NCBI GenBank assembly: GCA_016703155.1
Contig: JADJCP010000011.1
Location: 1-12,503 of the forward strand
Direction of reading: 5' to 3'
From: Hydrogenophilales bacterium
GTDB lineage: Bacteria; Pseudomonadota; Gammaproteobacteria; Burkholderiales; Thiobacillaceae
DNA: 12,503 nucleotides
Below the pieces are notes generated by a model, which saw only the letters and a list, made by a program, of their open reading frames with translations, did not search any database and was not told the DNA's origin. Shown one piece after another: positions 6,272 through 12,503 of the stretch. The position numbers were made by a program, and so were the translations under genes. Within the stretch, counting starts at the first letter, position 1. Every line of letters starts with the position of its first letter.

Positions 6272-7269
6272 CTAGTCTTGATCGGCATCGTGATCCGGTG
6301 TTGCTGGGGCGAGGCCGGTCTTGATCGGCATCGCCACTGTATCCAGAAGCGCTTCAAGAGCGGTGGAGAAGGCTTCGCGTTTGTCTTCTGGAACGCTGAT
6401 TACCAATTCAAACCCGTCGACGCGCTCTTTGAAATAACCATTGGCGTAGCGAATGGTCTTCTTGGTGGTGGCCTGTTTGCTTGTCAATGGGGTGGTGATG
6501 CTCTGGACTTGATTGACGAGCCAACGGATGGGGTGCTCACCTTCGGAGAATCGCAGTGCGATGGCAACGGCCTTCTTGGCGCCGGCATGCTTATAGAGCT
6601 TGGATAGATAGTAAGCCGCAGTGGAACCGAATTTGACGGGGTGCTCGCGCACTATAAGTAGTAGGTCTTCAGGCAAGTCTCGAAATGCCATGAAGAAGGA
6701 CATGGCTGTCTTTGAGAGATTGGCCTTTCGGGCAATTTCGGTTGCTGTTTCCCCGTTATCAATCATCTTCAGGAAAAACATGGCACGATCATAATCGGTA
6801 TGCTGGTTGCGCCCCTCGTTCTGCTGATAGCCGAACCAGCCTGCTTGTTCTGGGTTCAGATGGGGGTGGATTTCGGCCAGCAACTCATCCAACACCCCGT
6901 GCTGGATGCATGCTTGGACGCGTGTCCAGCCATCAGCGATGATGTAACGGCCAGGGGTGTCCGGGTTAGGGATCAGGTGGATTGGATCGTGCTGACCCTG
7001 TGTCCTCAGCTCCTCCGCGCGATTCAGGATCATGTCGTGCGTGTAGACCACGCGAGGGCCGTAAACGTTTTCGTCGATTAGGGCGACCGGAATCTTCCTG
7101 AAATTACGCCCAGAATCAGGTGCGATGGGCTCAGGTATTGACGGGTTAGCGGTTTCCTCTTCGTGCGTTTGCTGGCGCCTAGAAGTGTCGTCGTATCCAG
7201 CTCCTGGCGTGATAATGCCAGCCTTGACCAGACCAGATAGTTTGGGGGCTTCCGTGTATTGCCGCTCAT
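6272..7269 (-). pseudogene. parB: ParB-family partition protein, N-terminal frameshift
   Basis: Binds centromere sites and works with ParA in segregation of the element. Motifs: the N-terminal ParB domain with IPVALIDENVYGPR, the box IADGWTRVQAC and the segment QQNEGRNQHTDYDRAMFFLK, followed by a helix-turn-helix ETATEIARKANLSKTAMSFF. The C-terminal third is less conserved. The preferred start is ATG 7269-7267, which overlaps the parA stop (ATGA); its frame (MSGNTRKPP) joins the main frame (KLSGLVKAGIITPGAGYDD) if the C5 run on the coding strand (complement of 7244-7248) gains one C. Without this correction the long frame has no convincing start. The stop is at 6272-6274, and the last 60 bases contain a 16-bp direct repeat. 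Functional if the shift is a base-call error. About 330 residues, a normal ParB length. Confidence 0.8.
6275..6333. repeat. 16-bp direct repeat inside the end of parB
   Basis: GTCTTGATCGGCATCG occurs at 6275-6290 and 6318-6333. On the coding strand one copy is read as MPIKT and the other, in another frame, as DADQD plus the stop. This suggests a local duplication that replaced or extended the natural C-terminus. Confidence 0.6.
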
Positions 7270-8330
7270 ATTTCCGCCGCAAGGCCGGGCAGATGAATGC
7301 CGAAAGACCTGATCAAACCCTTGGTAACATCGATGATCGCGGTCGCACCCACTGACGAGGGGCTCAGCTTCCATCAGGGGGTGAGCGGTACGGGTATCAG
7401 CATCCATTTGCCGGCCGAACCCCGAGTACTGTGGAACGATCGAGTCGTTGAGCATTGATCCGTATTTTGAGTACAGGAAGCCCATGGATTCCCTGACGTG
7501 CTTCAGAGAAGGGTGGTACTTGTTGATCACGACTTCCATGCCGATCGTCGCGCCGGTGACAGTCTGTATCTCGGCCAAGTTGGAGGCTAGCAAGTCGAGG
7601 GCTCGCAGGCACCCCCTTCGGGCTCTACGACCGTCAGCACTTTGCCGCTAGCCTTGGCCGCGTAGGTGAAGGCCAGTCCGATCGGCGTGGTGCCCGGAGC
7701 GGTGTCGACGACGATTACGTCATAGTGAGCAGCGAGATAGTCTCTATTTCGTGTCAGGAACAGATCGGCACGAGCATGGGAGGCCATTACCGTCACCATG
7801 CTGGCGTCGGTTTCAGCCAGAGTGATGTCCGCAGGGATCAAGTCGAGGAAACCGCCTGCGTAAATAGGGGTGATGGCGTCCTTCAGATCTTTGTCGGGCG
7901 ATTTTTCGGCACGCATTAAGTAATGGCCAATATGCGTTATTTTCGAGTCATAGCTGGTGTCGACGCCCAGCAAATTAGACATTGAAGCCTGGGGATCGAC
8001 GTCTAGACAGAGTACCCTATACCCCATCATGGCCATGGCAACGGCGACATTGGTTGAGATCGTTGTCTTGCCGGGACCGCCTTTCGTCATGCGAGAGACC
8101 ATCAATGGGATGGGTTTGGTCCGGGTGGTCAAGGGGAGCTGGTTTGCGCTGTCCGGATCAATCTTGTTGGCACGATATCGAGCCGCACGCAGATCCCCGG
8201 GCGTATAGCGCATGTGATGTTGGCCTGCGGGTTTCTCGCGCCCGACGAGTTCCTGTAACTTCTTGGGTGTGACATCTAGTCCGCACAAGGCTAGTGCCAC
8301 TGAGGTCTTAAACTCGACTGCACGCGACAT
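7266..8330 (-). pseudogene. parA: ParA-family partition ATPase, two frameshifts
   Basis: The partner of ParB: an ATPase that positions element copies on the nucleoid. An N-terminal domain of about 75 residues (CGLDVTPKKLQELVGREKP, YTPGDLRAARYRANKI) precedes the ATPase; such a domain usually binds the operon's own operator. Then come the deviant Walker A KGGPGKTT, CLDVDPQASMSNLLG (A' motif) and VIVVDTAPGTTPIGLAF (Walker B). The frame breaks after VVEPEGG; adding one base to the C5 run 7612-7616 gives CLRALDLLASNLAEIQTVTG. A second break at about 7350-7362, next to a G4 run, leads to SVGATAIIDVTKGLIRSFGI and the stop TGA 7268-7266, overlapping the parB ATG. ATG 8330 is preferred over GTG 8342; neither has a good Shine-Dalgarno. 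About 355 residues once repaired. Confidence 0.85.
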
Positions 8331-8364
8331 AGTAATAATCACTATACAAAGAAAGGCTCAATGA

Positions 8365-8394
8365 AATATACACAACAGTATATAAGGTTGACAA
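8365..8394 (-). promoter_or_regulatory. Candidate parA promoter with overlapping operator
   Basis: On the - strand, TTGTCA (complement of 8389-8394) and TATATT (complement of 8365-8370) are 18 bases apart, 35 bases ahead of the parA ATG. Over the -10 lies the inverted repeat ATATAC-ACAACA-GTATAT (8366-8383), well placed for autorepression by the ParA N-terminal domain. The rest of 8343-8580 is AT-rich then mixed, with no gene I can support. Confidence 0.5.
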
Positions 8395-8588
8395 GTTATT
8401 TATCGGAAAGGCAATAACAACTATATCTCTGCGTTTGGGTTCAACTATGTCCTGGATGGCCATGTGCCACAGGAAAAACTTCAAAGACAGGGACGGGCAG
8501 GGTAAAGTGATACCTGCATCATCAAGCGCGTCAGTCCCTGAAACGCGCACAGCCGCAAGGCTCGGGACTTGATCCTTTCTCAACCCTC

Positions 8589-8650
8589 GCGGGGATATCC
8601 ATCCCCGCCCTGGGAATGGTGTCTCCGCTTTTTTATTGGAGACACCCATG
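8589..8650 (+). promoter_or_regulatory. Two-hairpin leader, second copy, burying ribosome site
   Basis: Hairpin A: GCGGGGAT (8589-8596) with ATCCCCGC (8601-8608). Hairpin B: GGTGTCTCC (8618-8626) pairs perfectly with GGAGACACC (8638-8646) around an 11-base T-rich loop. With C 8647 bulged, the AT of the ATG at 8648 pairs with AT 8616-8617. The Shine-Dalgarno GGAG (8638-8641) is fully inside the stem. Compare the copy at 982-1047: hairpin A keeps its shape with different bases, and hairpin B keeps both sequence and shape. Confidence 0.65.
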
Positions 8651-9271
8651 CAAGACCTTCACCTTCAAAGTTCTTCCAGAGCAGGTTTACTTCGATGTCG
8701 ATGCCGGTCGGGTTCGAGCCGGCGCGCATGAGATCGATGTTCACACCGACTGGCCCGTCGTCGCCGCAAAGCATGGCGAACAGGGCTATTTCCCGATCCA
8801 GACACGCCGTACAGCGGCGGAACTCAATGAGTCAGGCATCGAGGCGGATGTCCTAGAGGCCATGCTGGTAGGCTCGATTTTCGGTTGGCGTTTGCCGATC
8901 GTCGATCAAGCCTGTGCACGCCTTTGTGCAGCCTTGAAGCCGATCATCATCTACCACCTTGAGGACGAATCCTCGTCGTTCGAGGCAAGGACACCGGAAG
9001 GTGCTGCTGTCCTCTGGCGCCGTGGGTGTTATCGCAAGGTGGCCACGGTATTCCCTGGGTGCCTTCAAGGTCTCGATGCGCTTGAAGAGGCTTGGCGACT
9101 GACCAACACCATCGAAGCGCCCTGGTACCCGGGGCGCAAGTGGTGATGGACCCACAGTTTGCCAAGGGCTGCCGTAGCTCGTCGGCGGGCGACATCTTCG
9201 AGATGCCGGATAGCAGCCACCACCTAGTGGCGGCGTTTGGTTTCCAACTGATCGACATCAGCACGACCTAA
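8648..9271 (+). pseudogene. Hypothetical protein, about 207 aa, two frameshifts
   Basis: The leader places the start at ATG 8648, but that frame stops after 30 codons. Removing one base right after the ATG (ATG-C-AAGACC) gives MKTFTFKVLPEQVYFDVDAG and an open frame to TGA 9144-9146. A second correction near 9121-9124 (one base added in GCGCCC) leads from TNTIEA to ALVPGAQVVMDPQFAKGCRS and on to FGFQLIDISTT with TAA 9269-9271. The repaired protein is soluble and acidic, with segments RVRAGAHEIDVHTDWPVVAA, ADVLEAMLVGSIFGWRLPIV and CARLCAALKPIIIYHLEDES. I recognise no family or catalytic motif. Its leader matches that of the DUF2958-like gene, so both were probably controlled alike. It is rightward and divergent from parA. 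Confidence 0.55.
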
Positions 9272-9296
9272 TCAGCTTTTGGTCTTCCAAGCTCGC

Positions 9297-9338
9297 GGAG
9301 TGCTCCCTTGGGGGCGCTCCACTCACAACATCATGGAG
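9297..9338 (+). promoter_or_regulatory. Leader hairpin with alternative anti-Shine-Dalgarno pairing
   Basis: GGAGTGCTCC (9297-9306) pairs (two G-U) with GGGGCGCTCC (9311-9320). The 3' end of that stem plus one base, CTCCA (9317-9321), can instead pair with TGGAG (9334-9338), the ribosome site of the gene at 9346. The two pairings exclude each other, as in a switch. Confidence 0.45.
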
Positions 9339-9345
9339 TATCAAG

Positions 9346-9629
9346 ATGACACAACTCGATTCACTGTACGAAATCCGGGTCAGTGGTGAGCGGTATTTCA
9401 CTGGCGACGAGGCGTCGATCGGTGTTCTGGTGAACAACCTGAGCGGCGAAAATTTCAACAAAAAGGCCAGGCCTGGTGCCGCGCACCGGGGCTGGCTGAC
9501 ACATGGTCGCGGGTATCAAGTGCCATTACCGCCTGGGGTGAAGTGGCGTTGTTTTCGCCGCTGGGCGTGCCGATGAGAAAGGAAACCATCGGCGGGCGCT
9601 TGCTTGCGGGCGATCCTGTGAGGGCGTAA
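9346..9629 (+). pseudogene. Hypothetical protein, about 94 aa, one frameshift
   Basis: ATG 9346 has GGAG at 9335-9338, seven bases upstream. The product starts MTQLDSLYEIRVSGERYFTG and continues DEASIGVLVNNLSGENFNKK. Literally the frame ends at TGA 9574-9576 after an unlikely R/W/C-rich tail. One base added near the G4 run at about 9488-9491 gives PGLADTWSRVSSAITAWGEV, then LFSPLGVPMRKETIGGRLLA and TAA 9627-9629, 15 bases before a terminator. The repaired version looks more like a real protein. No membrane segment, signal peptide or known motif; family not recognised. Last gene of the short rightward pair 8648-9629, convergent with the nuclease gene. Confidence 0.55.
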
Positions 9630-9643
9630 TCGGACGTATGGAA

Positions 9644-9664
9644 GCCCGCTTCGGCGGGCATTTT
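9644..9664 (+). terminator. Terminator between convergent genes
   Basis: GCCCGC (9644-9649), TTCG and GCGGGC (9654-9659), followed by ATTTTCATTT. The rightward gene ends at 9629 and the leftward nuclease at 9664, so the stem can serve both directions; the T tail is better for the rightward one. Same stem as at 4821-4836. Confidence 0.8.
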
Positions 9665-10222
9665 CATTTGACCTGTTGCGTGTCCTGAGTGGGCGCCTCT
9701 TCGACCACGACTTCAACGCCTGCGGCTCGCTTGGCTTTACGCCAGGTCCAGGGTGGCACCGGGTCTTTATCCTGCCAGAGGCCGAGCCGCCCTGCACGGG
9801 CCATTTCCTCAGCTTGGGCATAGGTCGCCCGATCTTCGGGCGGCTGTTCCCGTTCGTATTCCTAAAATGCCATGCCATACCACGCTGTACTTGCACCAGG
9901 TTGATGTCCTGACCGTCGATCCGAACTTTGCCGACGATCCTGCCGTACTTGTCTTTCTTGCCCCACTCCACGGTGGCTTGCTTGCCGAAGCCAGGTCGGA
10001 GAGCGACTTCTTCGAGACCTGGCCGAAGGGCATCCCCTTTTCGGGGGCGTCCAGTCCGCTCAATCGGATGGGCATGTCGAGTTTGAGCGGTTCGATCAGG
10101 ATCGTCAGGGTGGCGCCGTCTGCGACTCGGATGACTTTGCCTTGCAGCTCGTTGGCGTGAATGCTCGCTGAAAAGCCAGCCAGGAGGTAGAGCAAGGGGA
10201 TAATGAGTCGGTACATTTTCAT
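9664..10222 (-). pseudogene. Secreted thermonuclease (SNase family), two frameshifts, one catalytic Asp lost
   Basis: A staphylococcal-nuclease-like, calcium-dependent DNA/RNA-cleaving protein. ATG 10222-10220 overlaps the stop of a small upstream frame (ATGA). An export signal is clear: MKMYRLIIPLLYLLAGFSAS followed by IHA and a likely cut before NELQ, so it acts in the periplasm or outside. The SNase core follows: GKVIRVADGATLTIL, IRLSGLDAPEK, then after a shift WGKKDKYGRIVGKVRIDGQD and QVQRGMAWHF. After a second shift come YEREQPPEDRATYAQAEEMA, LGLWQDKDPVPPWTWRKAKR and the stop 9666-9664. The shifts are explained by one missing base in AA 9988-9989 and one in TT 9859-9860. The usual DGDT reads DGAT, losing the Asp equivalent to D21; the Arg of IRL, the D-x-P-E acids and the Arg of YGR remain. 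It may be inactive or misread. Confidence 0.8.
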
Positions 10223-10401
10223 CTCTGCAGATTCCGGGCGCACGAAGCCCACGCGGTCAGTTCATCATGACCATCGACTCCATTCGTCATGATCAACAGG
10301 CCTACCCATGTGATGATGCCACCGGCCGGCTTCTGAAGAAACTGCCACCTGCGCGCCAGTCCAGGACAGCCCCTCGGCCAAAACCGCCGTTCATTGGCCA
10401 A
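10219..10401 (-). CDS. Possible small membrane protein upstream of nuclease
   Basis: A 60-residue frame with a hydrophobic stretch PAGGIITWVGLLIMTNG (about residues 25-41) and an end DELTAWASCARNLQR. Its TGA (10221-10219) overlaps the ATG of the nuclease gene, typical of coupled real genes. The only starts are TTG 10401 and ATG 10394, neither with a ribosome site, and the first 15 residues are R/W-rich, so the true N-terminus may lie in another frame behind an indel. Family not recognised. If real, it would be an inner-membrane partner of the secreted nuclease. If not, it is chance openness next to the nuclease start. Confidence 0.35.
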   Translation of the reverse strand: MANERRFWPRGCPGLARRWQFLQKPAGGIITWVGLLIMTNGVDGHDELTAWASCARNLQR

Positions 10402-10595
10402 CGATTAAATGACTACTCCGGGGTAGGAGCCGCCCTTGATTTGGGGCTGCTACGAAGCGCTTTGCTTCGTGAGCCCAACGTTTGCAGTGACTATGAGCAC
10501 TGTTGCAGGGGTAGCGGCCCAACTGCCACGACTCCGTACCGAAGAGGGTGTGGTAGCCTTGCACAATAAATATTAGGGATTGGTATCCGGCTGAC
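10402..10595. other. Noncoding boundary region with hairpin
   Basis: I see no supported gene here. ACGAAGC (10452-10458) and GCTTCGT (10464-10470) form a hairpin, extended by GGGCT/AGCCC outside a small internal loop (about 10444-10476). A second weak inverted repeat CAGTG/CACTG lies at about 10485-10502. The stretch lies between the leftward nuclease group and the rightward SIR2 pair, and bases 10560-10595 are AT-richer, as expected for the promoter of the latter, though no clear -35/-10 pair stands out. Confidence 0.4.
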
Positions 10596-11948
10596 ATGAC
10601 AACTGGCGGACTGAACGCTGCAACTATCACGGTTCCCGAGACGCTGGCTCTCCTTGACGGGCCGTTCGCCACTGTGGCCAGAGGGTCGCCGAGGACCGTT
10701 ACGTGTTCTGGCCCAGATCCGGTATCTCTTTCGGCCGCGTCGACAGACTTCGCCAAGTCATCGCAAGAGTTCTAGAGTTCTCCGCGCACGAACCAGCCCG
10801 GGCGACCCGGCGTGCCGGTTCGGCAAAGCTCTTCAAACCGCGTTGGAGCGTGCGCCGATCACAGCCGGAAGAGGCCGCCCGCGTTGAGCTTGACCCAGCC
10901 GTTTGCGACTTGGCCTGATGGCAACGAGATCGTGAATCGGTTGTGCAACAACTACGCTCGGCTGCTAGACGTCAATGTGGAGGGTGAGCCCGAGGACTAC
11001 TTACTGTGGGAGGCCGTGGATATCCGAACGACGTTCGCGGACCCGGCCAAGCCACCGGACGTAGAACACCTCTGCCTCGCTATCCTCGTTCTCGAAGGTG
11101 CGTGCTCCGACCTTGCATCGGCCAACTGGGATGGCCTTATTGAGTGTTTTCTGCAAACAGGCTTGGCGGAGACCAGCAGGGGCTGCTGCAGAACGTCTAT
11201 CGGCAGGACTGACGCCCGGCAGCCGTCAGCAGATCATCGACGAGGCCCGATCCAGGCCTACGCCAAGCCGTTGTTGCTGGCTCTGGTCCTCCACCTGCTG
11301 TGCAGCAAGGTCCGGGCGCTCGTCGACCTTGCGCCTGGTGGAATGCCCGAGGCCGATCGGCAGTTACTGCGAGATGGTGTTATTGCGCTGCGAGATCAGC
11401 TTGCGGCAAGCGTGACGCCGGATCCACTGGCATTCATCAACGCCTTCATTTATCAGTGGGGCCGATCCCTCCATTTGAGAAACGGAAGCTTGGCCCATGC
11501 AGCAGGGCGCTACCAGCCACTGACGGTCGAGTCGATCGCCAAATATCACTACAAATCCCGGTCTTCCGGCATCGGGTTTGCGCGAGACTGCCGTCGCGGC
11601 TGGAGTCCTCGGGTACGGAGTCTCCCGCGGCGACTGGCAGATCGATGCCCGGCGTCGAAACGCTGTACGCGATGGAATGTTCCGCCTGCATGCCCCGTCA
11701 GGCGAGGCCAGAGTGTTTCTCACGTCCCGGCCGATTTCCGCCCTGCTTAAGCAAGATGGACGTGGTGGATGCAAACAGGCCCATCGTGGTACACGGACAC
11801 AAACTCGTCCCGGCAATGCCTCGCTCGCCGCGCACTGCCCGGGCGGACAGGTCGACAGGGTGTTCGAGAAGTTAGCGTTGCCAGCTTACTGGAGTCTTGA
11901 CCCCTAGATGAGTTCTTTCCGCGATTCCGCATGGAGCTGGCAATATGA
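10596..11948 (+). pseudogene. SIR2-domain protein (defence-type), multiply frameshifted
   Basis: Proteins with this type of SIR2 domain usually destroy or sense NAD in anti-phage defence. The start is ATG 10596 (MTTGGLNAATITVPETLALL). Stitched across frames one reads VAEDRYVFW, PRSGISFGRVDRLRQVIARV, RARTSPGDPACRFGKALQTA, PEEAARVELDPAV, EIVNRLCNNYARLLDVNVEG, EDYLLWEAVDI, LVLEGACSDLASANWDGLIE, GDQQGLLQNVYRQ, PIQAYAKPLLLALVLHLLCS, LRDQLAASVTPDPLAFINAF, ETAVAAGVLGYGVSRGDWQ, FRLHAPSGEARVFLTSR, HGHKLVPAMPRSPR, VREVSVASLLES and FPRFRMELAI, with TGA 11946-11948. The SIR2 hallmarks are the glycine motif (here PRSGIS, normally with a Gly two residues before the conserved G) and ANWD (11121-11132) in place of T-x-N-x-D. 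No K-x-H-G motif follows ANWD in any frame, and the next segment comes too soon, so part of the SIR2 core seems deleted. Probably inactive as read. The family call rests on remembered relatives. Confidence 0.6.
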
Positions 11949-12503
11949 ATGACATCACTCCAGTGGAACGGATCACAAGCATGTTGTTGGAGGCAGGCTA
12001 CCGATCCGTTTCCCGCCGCTAGTGATTGGCGGACTGAAGTTCGACTTTCCAGCTGCACTTGTGAGTATTGAACCTTCGCCGGACCTGATCCTGATTGCCG
12101 ACACCGGCATTCGAGCAGGAAGAACGGCTGGTGACCAACTGGAGGAGGGTGTTTGCAAGGGCGCTCGATGTTGCGGGTCGAAGCGGCCGATGACGGCTGT
12201 CGTGATTGCTGGGCCACGCCCATCCTCAGCGAACCTGGAGACCATGTCGCGCGTTTGTCGAGTGCTCCAACCGGAACTGTGCTCGACAAAGACACGGAAG
12301 GTTCCCTGCGAAACTGGCTTTCCGTGCTCTTGCCCCTGCGACTTCCAGAGGCGCACGCACCAATGCCGACGCCCTTGAGCAGTTGTCGAAACTGGGTGCG
12401 GGGCTGGACAGGAAGGTCCTGGTTGGTGACTCCCAGCGAAACAGGGGACGCGGGCTGTTCAGTGGCAATTGCATCAGATCATCGACGACGCAGTTGCCGA
12501 TGC
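11945..12503 (+). pseudogene. Partner gene of SIR2 protein, partial and frameshifted
   Basis: ATG 11945 overlaps the SIR2 stop by four bases (ATGA), indicating a coupled two-gene unit. The first frame, MNDITPVERITSMLLEAGYR, stops at TAG 12020-12022. With shifts it continues FPPLVIGGLKFDFPAALVSI, EPSPDLILIADT, AFEQEERLVTN, ARALDVAG, SKRPMTAVVIAGPRPSSANL, ETMSRVCRVL, PTGTVLDKDTEGSLRNWLSV, LLPLRLPEAHAP, NADALEQLSKLGAGLDRKVL and finally QWQLHQIIDDAVADA, still open at the window edge. The fold suggested is alternating strands and helices with D-L-I-L-I-A-D-T as a central strand, possibly nuclease- or Rossmann-like; I do not recognise the family. It is not a membrane protein. I recall similar genes between SIR2 genes and HerA-like ATPase genes, but the third gene would lie outside this window. 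Confidence 0.5.

Noticed and set aside
7078..7593. A long leftward frame between parA and parB that could be taken as its own gene
   Set aside because: Its first half (SNLAEIQTVTGATIGMEVVI) is the C-terminal part of ParA after a frameshift, and its second half is out of frame with both ParA and ParB.
9516..9971. A leftward frame running from the nuclease past the terminator
   Set aside because: Only its first 45 residues belong to the nuclease; the rest is the wrong frame after a one-base shift and reads through the convergent gene.
10391..10756. A leftward 121-codon frame across the boundary region
   Set aside because: No ribosome site, no motif, and it overlaps the promoter and start of the rightward SIR2 gene.
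11364..12295. Long leftward open frames opposite the SIR2 pair
   Set aside because: Compositions are R/S/P-rich without motifs and they lie opposite recognisable rightward protein segments; they are a product of high GC.
1..12503. CRISPR array, tRNA, rRNA or complete insertion sequence
   Set aside because: No regularly spaced repeats, no cloverleaf-like segment or rRNA sequence recognised, and no transposase-like protein or matching terminal inverted repeats seen.

Overview
The window is GC-rich proteobacterial accessory DNA. It looks like the maintenance and cargo part of an integrative conjugative element (ICE) or large plasmid, probably from a gamma- or beta-proteobacterium. The host guess rests only on base composition and on the family resemblance of the ParA/ParB pair, the SNF2-type helicase, the DUF2958-like protein and the exported nuclease to Pseudomonas/Xanthomonas-type elements, recognised from memory.

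Layout. Bases 1-4799 read rightwards: a broken partial gene, a small unknown gene, a DUF2958-like domain running into a large SNF2-type helicase (to 3740), then four small unknown genes, the last two being small membrane proteins, closed by a terminator at 4821. Bases 4931-8330 read leftwards: a parA-parB pair with a 4-base stop/start overlap, a terminator, and then a winged-helix gene that may be a replication initiator. Between parB and that gene lie two identical 20-bp perfect palindromes (candidate centromere or operator sites) and three long inverted repeats. Bases 8648-9629 carry two more rightward unknown genes ending at a terminator that faces a leftward secreted thermonuclease (SNase) gene. 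From 10596 to the right edge a rightward pair begins: a SIR2-domain protein, then an overlapping partner gene cut by the window edge. This looks like remains of a SIR2-type defence module carried as cargo.

Two themes cut across the window. First, most larger genes are broken by single-base frameshifts, and many sit in short homopolymers where adding one base restores a family-like protein. This points to sequencing or assembly indels rather than a purely biological graveyard. The SIR2 gene is worse: besides frameshifts it appears to lack an internal segment and has a changed nucleotide-binding motif. Second, the small rightward genes are preceded by GC-rich hairpins. In two cases (before 1046 and before 8648) the same two-hairpin leader recurs, with the second hairpin burying the ribosome binding site and the start codon.

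How the parts fit: ParA/ParB plus the palindromes would stabilise an extrachromosomal form, the winged-helix protein may start or control its replication, the helicase and small genes are element accessory functions, and the SIR2 pair would be host-protective cargo. All of this is inferred from sequence reading; no database search was run.
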